From: Burkholderia sp. OK233
GTDB lineage: Bacteria; Pseudomonadota; Gammaproteobacteria; Burkholderiales; Burkholderiaceae
DNA length: 64,000 nt
Assembly: GCF_900230185.1 (NCBI RefSeq)
Contig: NZ_OCSR01000002.1
Coordinates: 2,728,001-2,792,000, forward strand
Direction of reading: 5' to 3'
Part shown: positions 54,066 through 62,856 of the stretch, piece after piece
Position numbering within the stretch: the first letter of the stretch is position 1
How the letters are laid out: every line of letters starts with the position of its first letter
Made by a program: the position numbers and the translations under genes
Notes under the pieces: generated by a model
The model's database searches: none
Told to the model about the DNA's origin: nothing
The model's input: the letters and a program-made list of their open reading frames with translations, nothing else

Positions 54066-55622
54066 TCAGTGCGCAGCTGCGGCGGCGTCGCTCGAACCGC
54101 CAGCCTTGCCAGGCTTGGTGATCCAGATGAGCGGAATGATGATGATCATGATGATCGCGGCTCCATAGAACACGTCGTTCAGCCCTAACATGGCCGCCTG
54201 CGCCTGTACCGTCCGATCGAACAACGCATACGAAGCGCCTTGCCCCAGACCAAGCAGCGAATGGTAGGTATCCATTTGCGCATTGAAGAGCGGATTGGTC
54301 GGGCTGGACTGCTGCGTCAGAATCTCATGATGCATGATCGTCCGGTTGTTCCACACGACGTTCGCCAGCGACGTACCAATACCACCGAAGAATACGCGTC
54401 CGAAGGTGGACAGCCCGGCAGCGGCCGGCACCTTTTCGGGCGGCTGTCCCGACAGGATGATCACGGTGAGCGGAGCAAAGAACAGCGCCATCGGAATACC
54501 CTGCAGCAGGGTCGGCAGGATGATGTATCCCTCGCTGATGTCGGTATAGAAATACGTACGCATGAAGTAGACGATCGCGAATCCAATAAACGCGAACGTG
54601 CCGATAATGCGCGCATCGGAACGCGGCAGAATCTTGCCCATGATGGGAGCGCCGATCACCGCGAAAATGCCCAGCGGCGCCGTAGCAAGGCCTGCGTCGA
54701 CAGCCCGATATCCCAGGTACTCCTGCATCCACTGCGGAAGCAGCACCAGCGTTCCGAAGAAGATGCCATACGCGACGGCAATCGAAACGGTGCCGCCGAG
54801 AAAGTTGCGCTGCTTGAACAGCGTCAAGTCGACGATCGGATTCTTTTCCGTCAGCTCCCAGATAATGAATGCCGCGAGTCCGACTGCGGCAACAATAGCC
54901 AGCACGACGATCGTGCTCGACGAGAACCAGTCGAGATCTTTACCCTTGTCCAGCATCACCTGAAGCGACGCGACCCAAATAATTAGCAGCACCAGCCCGA
55001 CAACGTCGATTGGCAGCTTTCTGGCCGGCGTATCGCGCTTGCGATAGAGAAGCCAGACCATTGCGGCAGCGAACAGCCCGACTGGGATGTTGATATAGAA
55101 GATCCACGACCAGCTATAGCTGTCCGTCACCCAGCCGCCGAGCGACGGCCCGACAATCGGCCCGGTCACCACGATCATCGAGAACAGCGCGAGTGCCAGC
55201 GAGGATTTCGCTTTCGGCCACGAACTGAGCAGCAACGCCTGCGACATCGGGATGAGCGGTCCGGCAACGGCTCCCTGCAGCGCGCGCGCAAGCAACAGAA
55301 TCGGCAACGTCGGCGCGATGCCGCAGAGCCAGGATGCGAACACGAACAACAATATCGAGCCGACGAACAGCCGGACCTGCCCCAGCCTCTGTGTCAGCCA
55401 GCCAGTCAACGGAATCGCGATTGCATTCGCAGCGGCAAAGACGGTGATGACCCACGTGCCTTCGTCGACCGATACGCCGAGGTTGCCGGAAATGGTTGGA
55501 ATGGCGACGTTGGCGATCGACGAATCGAGCACGGTCATAAAGCCCGCGAGACCAACGCTCAGGGAGCCCAGGGCGAGCGTCGCCCCGGTCAGCGGCGGGT
55601 GATTTGGATGGTTCGGGTTCAT
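54066..55622 (-). CDS. emrB: EmrB-like DHA2 MFS multidrug exporter
   Basis: A 518-residue 14-helix major facilitator of the EmrB/QacA type. It has FMTVLDSSIANVAIPTISGNLGVSVDEGTWVIT in helix 1, WLTQRLGQVRLF motif A and GPIVGPSLGGWVTDSYSWSWIFYINIPVG motif C. It is the last gene of the marR-OMF-emrA-emrB operon and would pump drugs or organic compounds through the tripartite complex. The ATG at 55622 was chosen; the 14-residue extension lacks family resemblance. The stop is followed by the LysE gene on the same strand after about 120 bp. Confidence 0.93.
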   Translation of the reverse strand: MNPNHPNHPPLTGATLALGSLSVGLAGFMTVLDSSIANVAIPTISGNLGVSVDEGTWVITVFAAANAIAIPLTGWLTQRLGQVRLFVGSILLFVFASWLCGIAPTLPILLLARALQGAVAGPLIPMSQALLLSSWPKAKSSLALALFSMIVVTGPIVGPSLGGWVTDSYSWSWIFYINIPVGLFAAAMVWLLYRKRDTPARKLPIDVVGLVLLIIWVASLQVMLDKGKDLDWFSSSTIVVLAIVAAVGLAAFIIWELTEKNPIVDLTLFKQRNFLGGTVSIAVAYGIFFGTLVLLPQWMQEYLGYRAVDAGLATAPLGIFAVIGAPIMGKILPRSDARIIGTFAFIGFAIVYFMRTYFYTDISEGYIILPTLLQGIPMALFFAPLTVIILSGQPPEKVPAAAGLSTFGRVFFGGIGTSLANVVWNNRTIMHHEILTQQSSPTNPLFNAQMDTYHSLLGLGQGASYALFDRTVQAQAAMLGLNDVFYGAAIIMIIIIPLIWITKPGKAGGSSDAAAAAH

Positions 55623-55695
55623 GGTGATACGGCTGTCCTGTGTCTGGCAAGAAAGGCGCGGCATCTTTCAGGTGCCGCGGTCCAATGAGCGGCTG

Positions 55696-56856
55696 TCATT
55701 CGTTTTCGGCGATGATCCGGGCGATCGCGGCATCGGCCTCGTCGCCGTACTTTGCGAAAACGTCGGTCTTATAGGCGGACGTAGACTGCGTACCGAGTTG
55801 GGCGCCGGCAGGGTCCTTGACGTTGACATCCACGTTCATTGACAGACCCACGCGCAGTGGATGCTTTTCCAGTTCCGCGGGTGGAATCTCGATGCGCACC
55901 GGTAGCCGCTGCACCACCTTGATCCAGTTACCCGTTGCGTTCTGCGCCGGCAGCAGCGCCAGTGCCGAACCGGTGCCTGGCGTAAAGCCCACCACCTTGC
56001 CGTGATAGACGACGGCGGAGCCGTAGACGTCGGCGGTCAGCTCAACGGGTTGTCCAACCCGGATGTGACGAAGCTGCCACTCCTTGAAATTCGCATCGAC
56101 CCAGACCTGCTCGAGCGGCACCACCGACATCAGCGCTGCGCCGGGTGACACGCGCTGCCCGACCTGAACCGAGCGCTGCGCGATGTATCCGGTTACGGGG
56201 GCCGGCAACGTGGTGCGCGCATAAGCCAGGTAGGCGTCGCGAACGTGGGCGGCGCTTGCCAGTACGTCCGGATGCCTGTCGACCGACGTGTTGGCCGTCA
56301 GCGCGCGATTGGCGCCAAGCTGCTGCCGGGCCGCTTCAAGCGCAGCCTGAGTCGACCGGACCGCATCACGTGCATGTGAGATTTCCTCGTCCGACACCGC
56401 CCCCGTCATGCCAGTGGCAAGCCGGCGCTTCAGATCGTCCTGTGCCTTCGAAAGATCCGACTGGCGTTCAGCGATATCTGCACGGTATCTGTCATCGTCG
56501 GCATACAGGCCATGGACTCTGCGAACGGTTTGGCCCAAGTTGGCCTCGGCCTGTTGCAATGCAATCCTGGCGTCCGCGGGATCGATCTGGACGATCGGCT
56601 CACCCTTCCTGACGATTTGCGTGTTGTCCGCATTGACCCCGATGACGGTTCCCGTGACCTGCGGCGTAATTTGCACGACGTTGCCGTTGACGTATGCGTC
56701 GTCGGTGTCCACGTGGTGACGGGCGTCGACGAAATAGAAAGCGCCATACGCCGCGCCTGCGATCGCGAGCGAAGCGACAAGCAGTGAGAGCAGAAGTTTG
56801 CGTTTGCCGGGCTTCTTTTCCGGCTCTTTATCCGACGGTGACTGAGGTGCGTTCAT
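55696..56856 (-). CDS. emrA: EmrA-like membrane fusion protein (HlyD family)
   Basis: A 386-residue periplasmic adaptor. It has an N-terminal cytoplasmic tail (Lys/Pro-rich), one membrane helix (about 22-45), a biotinyl-lipoyl-like lobe (NGNVVQITPQVTGTVIGVNADN), a long coiled hairpin (about 100-190) and a C-terminal beta-barrel (VWVDANFKEWQLRHIRVGQPVEL). It links the EmrB pump to the outer membrane factor encoded just upstream. GGAG precedes ATG 56856. Confidence 0.93.
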   Translation of the reverse strand: MNAPQSPSDKEPEKKPGKRKLLLSLLVASLAIAGAAYGAFYFVDARHHVDTDDAYVNGNVVQITPQVTGTVIGVNADNTQIVRKGEPIVQIDPADARIALQQAEANLGQTVRRVHGLYADDDRYRADIAERQSDLSKAQDDLKRRLATGMTGAVSDEEISHARDAVRSTQAALEAARQQLGANRALTANTSVDRHPDVLASAAHVRDAYLAYARTTLPAPVTGYIAQRSVQVGQRVSPGAALMSVVPLEQVWVDANFKEWQLRHIRVGQPVELTADVYGSAVVYHGKVVGFTPGTGSALALLPAQNATGNWIKVVQRLPVRIEIPPAELEKHPLRVGLSMNVDVNVKDPAGAQLGTQSTSAYKTDVFAKYGDEADAAIARIIAENE

Positions 56857-56921
56857 GGGTAGCTCCAATAAAGTTTGATGGTCACGCTCAGGCCGTTACG
56901 CCTGAGCGCAGATCTGGTCGT

Positions 56922-58430
56922 TCAGTGAGTCGCCGTGCTGCCGGACGGCGCGGGAATCGGCGTCTCCGTGTTCGCAGCAAGGCCGGCGTGCGAAGCATCG
57001 AAGCCGCCGCCTAGTGCCTTGATCAGCCCGATCTGCATGCCGCGGCGATTCATTTCGAGGTTCACGACGGCCGTTTCGGCTGCGAGCCGGTTGTCATCCG
57101 CGTTCAACACCTGCAGTTGCTGGTTCAAACCCGCCTTGTATCGAACGAGCGCCAGTTGATAACTTTTGGTCTGCGCATCCAGGGCCTGCTGCGCATCGAC
57201 CAGTTGACGATCGGCCGAGTGGATCTGCGTGACCTGCGTGGCAACATCGGATAAAGCGCTGATCAACGTCTGGTTGTACGTTGCGACGTCGTAGTCGAAG
57301 TCCGCGTAGCGGCCCTTCAGTTGGGCGCGTAGCGCACCGGCGTCGAAGATAGGAAGATGAATCGCGGGTCCTGCCTGAAGTTGGCCGCTTCCGGCCGTCA
57401 GGAATCGCCCCCAGCCAAACGCGTCCAGTGCAGCTGATGCGGAAAGATTGACGTCCGGAAAGAACTCGGCCTTCTTTTCCTTTACATCGTGGATTGCTGC
57501 ATCCACCTGCCAATAGGCCGCAACGATGTCCGGGCGCCGCGAAATCAGATCCGCGGGCAGGTTGTCGGGAAGCGCGACGCTGGCGCCCTCTCCAAGCGAT
57601 GGATTGGCGATCTTGAGGCCGCCATCCGGGCCTTCACCAAGCAGGGCGCCCAATTGGTAACGTACGGTCGTGATCTGTCCATCGAGGTCGCTGACGCTGG
57701 AACGGCTCGTCGCGGTCTCACCGTATGCGGTCTGCCGCTCCACGTTGGTATCGAGCCCCGCCCCCACGCGCCCATCCGTGATTCGCACGATATCCTCGCG
57801 ATTCTTCACTTCGCGGGCCTCGATATCACGCAACGCATAGAGCTGCGCAAGATGGTTGTAGGTGCTGGCCACCGAAGCGGCCAAAGAGATGCGCACCTCT
57901 TCGGCTTCGGCTTCGGCGACCTTCTCCTGCGAGACGGACTGACGAAGCCGCTCGCGATTCTTGCCCCACAGGTCGAGATCAAACGAAGCACTGGCGAGTA
58001 CGTTGTTCTCGCTCTGCCAGGTGCCGTTGACCGGCGGTGGAGCGGACCCATTGTCGCTATAGCGCTCGCGCGTCCATGAATAGCTTCCCGTCACGTTTGG
58101 ATAGAGAGCGGAATGGGCCGTGCCGACAGAGGCAGAGGCTTTCTCAATGCGTGCACGTGCCTGATCGATCGTCGGATGGCCGGCCAGCGCCTCGTCGATC
58201 AGCCTTGGCAACTGCGCATCGCCGAACTGCCTGGCCCAATCCATTGCAGGCCACTGTCCGCCCTCGGCAGGCAAGCTCTCCTTCGTCTCATACTGGGTGG
58301 GCGGGGCAATCTGCTTATCGCTTTTGATGCCGGCGTAGTTGACGCATCCGGCGAGGCCAAGCGCCGCCACCGCCGCGGCTATCGTGGCAGCCCATGCGCT
58401 CGCTCGGAGCTGGGGTCGGTCGTGGTGCAT
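56922..58430 (-). CDS. Outer membrane efflux lipoprotein (NodT/OprM family)
   Basis: A 502-residue RND/MFS outer membrane factor. It begins with a lipoprotein signal (LGLAGC near residue 25) and consists of two long helix-hairpin repeats (about 80-290 and 300-480). NodT/TolC landmarks include LPADLISRRPDIVAAYWQVDAA and FFPDVNLSASAALDAF. It is the channel of the Emr-type tripartite exporter. The start at 58430 was chosen; in-frame ATG 58457 is possible. It follows the MarR gene after a 130-bp gap with a palindrome. Confidence 0.92.
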   Translation of the reverse strand: MHHDRPQLRASAWAATIAAAVAALGLAGCVNYAGIKSDKQIAPPTQYETKESLPAEGGQWPAMDWARQFGDAQLPRLIDEALAGHPTIDQARARIEKASASVGTAHSALYPNVTGSYSWTRERYSDNGSAPPPVNGTWQSENNVLASASFDLDLWGKNRERLRQSVSQEKVAEAEAEEVRISLAASVASTYNHLAQLYALRDIEAREVKNREDIVRITDGRVGAGLDTNVERQTAYGETATSRSSVSDLDGQITTVRYQLGALLGEGPDGGLKIANPSLGEGASVALPDNLPADLISRRPDIVAAYWQVDAAIHDVKEKKAEFFPDVNLSASAALDAFGWGRFLTAGSGQLQAGPAIHLPIFDAGALRAQLKGRYADFDYDVATYNQTLISALSDVATQVTQIHSADRQLVDAQQALDAQTKSYQLALVRYKAGLNQQLQVLNADDNRLAAETAVVNLEMNRRGMQIGLIKALGGGFDASHAGLAANTETPIPAPSGSTATH

Positions 58431-58486
58431 GATGGTTTCCGTTTTCCTTTGGCTCATCTGGGTTGTATGTCTTTGTTTCGCTTGAG

Positions 58487-58498
58487 GTGCATATGCAC
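58487..58498. promoter_or_regulatory. Candidate MarR operator 1
   Basis: The perfect 12-bp palindrome GTGCATATGCAC lies between the marR stop and the outer membrane factor gene. It is nearly identical (11 of 12) to a second palindrome at the marR start, so both are likely binding sites of the MarR regulator. Confidence 0.5.
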
Positions 58499-58560
58499 AC
58501 ATTAGCGTTTAATTTTTCACTGATCGATCTACCGCAGTGAATCAGTCTGTTGCGTTGTGG

Positions 58561-58995
58561 TTACCTTTCGGACAGGTAGCTCGTCATGCGAAACAGTTCA
58601 CTTCGCAGATGCGCTGCCTGTTGCTGGCCAAAACTACGTTCGAAACTGGCCTGCGCCGTTGCCCAATGAGCGGCCGCTTCGTCGAGCTTCGTCAACCCTC
58701 TTCTGGTGAGTACGACTCGCAGTCGCCGATTGCTTTGCGGTTCGGCAGGAGCAACCACGAGGCCACGCCGGAGCAGGGGTTTAAGCGCTCGAACGAGGGT
58801 CGTTCTGTCCATTACCATCGCTTTGGCCAATTCGGCCATCGTCAGATTCGTACAACGACTCAGCGTTCTGAGGACGCTGAATTGCGTCGGCGTGATGCCG
58901 GCCTCAGACAAATGACGCTCATAAAGCTTTGAAATATGTCGGGAGGCCTGACGGAGAGCAAAACAGTCGTCGTCCGGAAGATCGTTTGAGTGCAT
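58561..58995 (-). CDS. MarR-family regulator of the efflux operon
   Basis: A 144-residue winged-helix protein with the MarR pattern: AGITPTQFSVLRTLSRCTNLTMAELAKAMVMDRTTLVRALKPLLRRGLV covers the recognition helices, and RRLRVVLTRRGLTKLDEAAAHW forms the wing and next helix. It is the first gene of the operon ahead of the outer membrane factor, emrA and emrB, on the same strand. ATG 58995 was chosen; GTG 59001 is in frame. Likely a repressor of efflux relieved by a phenolic or drug ligand. Confidence 0.9.
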   Translation of the reverse strand: MHSNDLPDDDCFALRQASRHISKLYERHLSEAGITPTQFSVLRTLSRCTNLTMAELAKAMVMDRTTLVRALKPLLRRGLVVAPAEPQSNRRLRVVLTRRGLTKLDEAAAHWATAQASFERSFGQQQAAHLRSELFRMTSYLSER

Positions 58996-59001
58996 ACGCA
59001 C
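58990..59001. promoter_or_regulatory. Candidate MarR operator 2 at the marR start
   Basis: GTGCATACGCAC overlaps the translation start of marR and differs from operator 1 at one position. Its position suits autorepression by blocking transcription or translation initiation. Confidence 0.5.
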
Positions 59002-59213
59002 AGAGTAATGCGGCCCCCGCCGGGAAGCGATGCTGGCCGGATTATCAGTTTGTTGTCGTTTCCTGTACCAATCGCCCGGGGAGCAACGGGGAATTGGGCA
59101 GGGCGCCGACGGGGCGCGCGCAGCGTGGGCCGGATCCAGTCGGCCTCGTCACCTAAAGTGGCGACTCATGCCGCCCTTTTTTCTAGCGCGCTTCGCAGGT
59201 CGTCTTCGCTGGA

Positions 59214-60122
59214 CTAGCGCGATGTCGCCAGCGTTTCGAAAAAGGCAGCCGCATAGTCAATAAATGCACGCACCTTGGCAGGCAGCAGGGTCCGGTTGCT
59301 GTAAGCGAGCTGAATGTCGACGCTGTCGTCGACAAGCTGTGAACGGGTGAGCAGCTGGACGAGCTTCCCCGAGGCCAATTCGTTCTCGACAAGGGCTGCC
59401 GGCACGACGCCGATTCCGAAACCCTGCAGCACCATTTCCAGGTTGAAGGCGGGGCTGTTCGACGAAACATCGAAACGAAGCGGAACGCTCAGCTCGTCCT
59501 CGCCAATCCGGAAGCCGATGACGGGGCGGCGAATGGACGGCGACATCGACACAAAAAGATGCGCGGCCAGTTCCGATGGATCTCCCGGCGTCGACGACGC
59601 CTGCAGATACTGCGGCGTCGCGACGATGACAACCGGAATGCGTTCGAGCAGACGCACGACCGTCGTTTCGCTCGTCAGCATGTACGGAAGGATGAGGCCA
59701 AGGTCGAAGCCGTCGCCGACGAGGTCGACGGGCCGTTCCGTCAGCGTCACGTCGAGCGTGACCTTCGGATGGGCCCGCTTGAATCCGGCGATCAGGGGAA
59801 CCAACCGGCTTACCGTTGCCGTCGTATGGGCGACAAGGCGTAAGACGCCACCGGCTTCGCGTGTCTGGTTGGCTACGTCCGCTTCGAGTACATCCAGATC
59901 GTCCAGGATACGCACGCAGCCTTCGTAGAATCGTTCGGCGGCTTCGGTGAGTGAGACCTGCCGGGTCGTCCGGTTTAACAGCCGGCATCCGATCCGCTCT
60001 TCCAGCCCTGCGATCGCCCGCGACACCGCTGGCCGGGCCAGCCCATGAATATCCGCCGCGCGGGTGAAACTCTTCAGTTCGACCACCGACCGGAAAATGC
60101 GTAGGCTTTCGATATATTCCAT
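59214..60122 (-). CDS. LysR-family transcriptional regulator
   Basis: A 302-residue LysR protein with the helix-turn-helix near the N-terminus (MEYIESLRIFRSVVELKSFTRAADIHGLARPAVSRAIAGLEERIGCRLLNRTTRQVSLTEA segment). The effector domain extends to residue 300 and is of the CrgA/DsdC-like group with the RFDVSSNSPAFNLEMVLQGFGIGVVPAALVE pattern. ATG 60122 was chosen over the longer frame to 60287. It is divergent from the TetR gene, 244 bp away. The target is unknown. Confidence 0.88.
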   Translation of the reverse strand: MEYIESLRIFRSVVELKSFTRAADIHGLARPAVSRAIAGLEERIGCRLLNRTTRQVSLTEAAERFYEGCVRILDDLDVLEADVANQTREAGGVLRLVAHTTATVSRLVPLIAGFKRAHPKVTLDVTLTERPVDLVGDGFDLGLILPYMLTSETTVVRLLERIPVVIVATPQYLQASSTPGDPSELAAHLFVSMSPSIRRPVIGFRIGEDELSVPLRFDVSSNSPAFNLEMVLQGFGIGVVPAALVENELASGKLVQLLTRSQLVDDSVDIQLAYSNRTLLPAKVRAFIDYAAAFFETLATSR

Positions 60123-60330
60123 GATGAGATCTCGTCGACCAACGGGAACAAAGGATGGACGGAATGCCGTTTTCAGCGCCACCGGAAGTTCCAGTTGCAG
60201 ACCCTGTCTCCCACGGTATTTCGCAGGATAAGCAACTGTTGAGGCGGCGACAGAGAGCAGTCTATGCCACAGCGGCTCTGCCTTCATGTCTGATAACCAC
60301 GTCGCGTCGCTTGGACGATTGCGAAGTCGC

Positions 60331-60359
60331 TTGACAGTCTATCTATGAGTAGATATAGT
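60331..60359 (+). promoter_or_regulatory. tetR promoter with operator 1 in the spacer
   Basis: TTGACA (60331-60336), 17 bases and TATAGT (60354-60359) form a near-consensus promoter. The operator CTATCT-ATGAGT-AGATAT (60339-60356) lies between the boxes, so a bound TetR would block RNA polymerase. Transcription would start about one base before the ATG at 60367, with no ribosome site, so the mRNA is probably leaderless. Confidence 0.65.
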
Positions 60360-60366
60360 TCGTTCC

Positions 60367-60933
60367 ATGGAACCGACAACGACAGTGCGCGAACAGATCC
60401 TCGACCACGCAATCACGCTCATCATGCTCCGTGGTTACAACGGGTTCAGCTACCGTGATCTGTCCAACCTGGTCGGCGTAAAAACCTCGAGCATCCACTA
60501 CTACTTTCCGTCTAAAGACGATCTGGTTCTGGAGGCGGTTAATGCGTACAGCAACGAGGTATTGGGCGCGCTCCATGGCATTAACGCTTCATTGGCCGCG
60601 GACGCAAAGTTGAGCAAGTACGCGAAGCTGTTCGGCAGGACCCTCGGTGACGGTAATCAGATCTGCCTGTGCGGCATGCTGGCTGCGGACATCGAATCAC
60701 TGCCCGACAACATCCGCCAGGCCTTGCAGGGGTTTTTCAAAGCGAACGAAAACTGGCTCGCCAAGGTTCTCACACAAGGCGTGCAGGAAGGGACGCTGGC
60801 GGTGAACGGCAAACCGGAAAACGCGGCGCGGGCACTGTACGCGGCGTTTCAGGGCAGTGTGCTCGCAAGCCGTTTGTTCCACACCAAGGCTCGGCTCGAA
60901 GACGTCGAGGCAACGGTGCGGATCGCGCGGTGA
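60367..60933 (+). CDS. TetR-family regulator controlling the ohr group
   Basis: A 188-residue TetR protein with the helix-turn-helix YRDLSNLVGVKTSSIHYYFPSKDDLVLEAVNAY (about 28-60). It has several Cys (ICLCGMLAADIE near residue 99) that could react with oxidants. It lies upstream of ohr with the same 18-bp operator pattern before itself, after itself and before ohr, so it probably represses all of them and is inactivated by peroxide or an electrophile. This is unusual because ohr is normally controlled by a MarR-type OhrR. Confidence 0.88.
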   Translation: MEPTTTVREQILDHAITLIMLRGYNGFSYRDLSNLVGVKTSSIHYYFPSKDDLVLEAVNAYSNEVLGALHGINASLAADAKLSKYAKLFGRTLGDGNQICLCGMLAADIESLPDNIRQALQGFFKANENWLAKVLTQGVQEGTLAVNGKPENAARALYAAFQGSVLASRLFHTKARLEDVEATVRIAR

Positions 60934-60993
60934 AGCCCGCATCGCGGTAGTCAGGTAGTCAGGTATGAGGCGGTACGCCGCCTCTTTGTTTGG

Positions 60994-61029
60994 CCCGCTT
61001 GTCTATCTTTGAGTAGATAGACAAGCGGG
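60994..61029. promoter_or_regulatory. Operator 2: 15-bp-arm inverted repeat
   Basis: Arms CCCGCTTGTCTATCT (60994-61008) and its complement (61015-61029) flank TTGAGT. The inner part, CTATCT-TTGAGT-AGATAG, matches the operator motif of the other two sites, while the outer arms extend it. It lies 60-96 bases after the TetR stop, so it could also act as a terminator-like hairpin, but it has no U-tract. Confidence 0.65.
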
Positions 61030-61083
61030 GAATATGAAGTAGCCAGGAAAAGCCTGGTTTGTCTGTTAATTTTGCGGATGAAT

Positions 61084-61101
61084 CTATCTAGTAGTAGATA
61101 G
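61084..61101. promoter_or_regulatory. Operator 3 upstream of ohr
   Basis: CTATCT-AGTAGT-AGATAG, a perfect 6-bp-arm dyad, lies 36 bases before the ohr ATG and so within or next to its promoter. It matches operators 1 and 2. Confidence 0.65.
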
Positions 61102-61137
61102 CAAATCCAATCACTCACTCTTGTAAGGAGCCTCACC

Positions 61138-61563
61138 ATGTCACTCGAAAAAGTCCTCTACCGCGCTCAAGCTCATGCCACCGGTGGCCGCGATGGCCGC
61201 GCCGTGGTGCCCGCAGGCAACCTCGATTTCAAGCTGACCACGCCGAAAGAACTCGGCGGCGCGGGCGGCGAGGGCGCCAATCCGGAACAGCTCTTCGCGG
61301 CCGGCTATAGCGCCTGTTTCCTCGGCGCGATGAAATTCGTCGCCGCCCGCGACAAGATCGCCATTCCCGCAGACGTCGCGATTGACGGCAGCGTCGGCAT
61401 CGGCCCGATCCCGAATGGCTTTGGCATTGAAGTGGAACTGAAGATCTCGCTGCCCGGCATGCCGCGCGAAGCGGCGCAAACGCTGGTCGACAAGGCGCAC
61501 GTCGTTTGCCCGTACTCGAACGCGACTCGCGGCAACATCGACGTCACCCTGACCATCGTCTAA
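61138..61563 (+). CDS. ohr: Organic hydroperoxide resistance protein (Ohr, OsmC family)
   Basis: A 141-residue dimeric thiol peroxidase that reduces fatty-acid and other organic hydroperoxides. The two reactive cysteines are visible in YSACFLGAMKFVA (about residue 60) and VVCPYSNATRGN (about 124), with Arg in the GGRDGRA N-terminal strand. AAGGAG precedes the ATG. The esterase gene follows after 37 bp and is probably cotranscribed. Control by TetR is suggested by operator 3. Confidence 0.95.
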   Translation: MSLEKVLYRAQAHATGGRDGRAVVPAGNLDFKLTTPKELGGAGGEGANPEQLFAAGYSACFLGAMKFVAARDKIAIPADVAIDGSVGIGPIPNGFGIEVELKISLPGMPREAAQTLVDKAHVVCPYSNATRGNIDVTLTIV

Positions 61564-61600
61564 GTCTCAGCCTCTCACCGTCACAAACCGGGAAAACATC

Positions 61601-62629
61601 ATGAAGACCCTCAAGCCTTTGCTGCTGGCCACCGTACTTGCAACCAGCGCCACCCTCGCCATCGCCGCAAGCCCGGCAACACCCGCCTCGCCTGATCTGG
61701 TGACCAGCCAGTTCCTGCATGCGCTGAACAGCGGCACAGGACCGGCAATCAACACGCTGACACCGGCAGAGGCGCGTCAGGTGCTGGTCGGCGCTCAGAA
61801 CAGCGTGAAGGTTGATCTGTCCGGCATTGATGTGTCGAACAAGACCATCGAGCAGGACGGCGTCACCGTGCCGATCACGATCGTGCGGCCGCAAGGCGCA
61901 ACGGGCACGCTGCCAGTGTTCATGTTCTTCCACGGCGGCGGTTGGATCCTTGGGGACTTCCAGACGCACGAGAGGCTGGTGCGCGACCTCGTCGTGCAAT
62001 CCGGGGCTGTGGCGGTGTTTGTCAATTACACGCCGTCGCCCGAAGCGCGTTACCCGGTAGCGATCAATCAGGCGTACGCGGCCACCAGATGGGTCGCGGA
62101 ACATGGCAATGAAATCGGTGTGGACGGCAGCCGCCTTGCAGTAGTGGGCAACAGCGTCGGCGGCAACATGGCCGCGGTTGTATCCCTGATGGCGAAGAAC
62201 AAGCAGGGCCCCGCAATCCGCTTTCAAGGCCTGATGTGGCCGGTGACGGACAACAATTTCGGTAACGGCTCGTACAACGCCTATCCGGAAGGCCACTTCC
62301 TGACCCGGCCGATGATGAAGTGGTTCTGGGACGCGTACACCAAGGATCCGAAGCAGCGCAATGAGATCTACGCGTCGCCGCTGCGCGCGTCGGTGGAGCA
62401 ACTGAAGGGTTTGCCGCCGGCGCTCATTCAGGTCGCGCAGTTCGACGTGCTGAGCGACGAGGGCCAGGCTTACGGCCGCAAGCTCGATGCTGCGGGCGAT
62501 GAAGTCACGACGGTTCGCTACGACGGCACGATCCACGACTTTGGCTTGCTTAACGCGCTCGCCAACGACGCGCCGACCAAGGCGGCAACGAGACAGCTTG
62601 CCAACGAATTGCAAGCGCGCCTCAAGTAA
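61601..62629 (+). CDS. Secreted alpha/beta hydrolase (HSL-type esterase/lipase)
   Basis: A 342-residue hydrolase with a signal peptide (MKTLKPLLLATVLATSATLAIAA). The hormone-sensitive-lipase oxyanion motif HGGGW is at about residue 111, and the nucleophile elbow GNSVGGN at about 183. The catalytic Asp lies near FDVLSDEGQAYG and the His in GTIHDFGLLN. It likely cleaves short-chain esters in the periplasm. Together with ohr it forms a two-gene unit often found in stress regulons with esterases. Confidence 0.9.
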   Translation: MKTLKPLLLATVLATSATLAIAASPATPASPDLVTSQFLHALNSGTGPAINTLTPAEARQVLVGAQNSVKVDLSGIDVSNKTIEQDGVTVPITIVRPQGATGTLPVFMFFHGGGWILGDFQTHERLVRDLVVQSGAVAVFVNYTPSPEARYPVAINQAYAATRWVAEHGNEIGVDGSRLAVVGNSVGGNMAAVVSLMAKNKQGPAIRFQGLMWPVTDNNFGNGSYNAYPEGHFLTRPMMKWFWDAYTKDPKQRNEIYASPLRASVEQLKGLPPALIQVAQFDVLSDEGQAYGRKLDAAGDEVTTVRYDGTIHDFGLLNALANDAPTKAATRQLANELQARLK

Positions 62630-62810
62630 GCTGTACCGCCTTGACCGCGGCGCCTTGCATGACAGCATCGCGCCGCGGTTGCCAGAGCATTCGACTCTAC
62701 GGTGATGAAAGGCGTTGTCTGTGTTCGGGCATGGAACAGTTTCATTTCCCTCGTTATGTAAGTCGATTACTGAAACGGCAGCCTATGGCGCTCCATGTCC
62801 GATAGCAAAA

Positions 62811-62830
62811 TAAACGGTATATACTGTTTA
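62811..62830. promoter_or_regulatory. Near-perfect 20-bp palindrome upstream of the repeat protein
   Basis: TAAACGGTATATACTGTTTA is its own reverse complement except at one base pair position on each side. It lies 27-46 bases before the start at 62857, in an AT-rich spot that could also supply promoter elements. The ribbon-helix-helix-like C-terminus of the following protein could bind it (autoregulation). Confidence 0.45.
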
Positions 62831-62856
62831 TACGGTTATCAACACGGAGAGACCAC

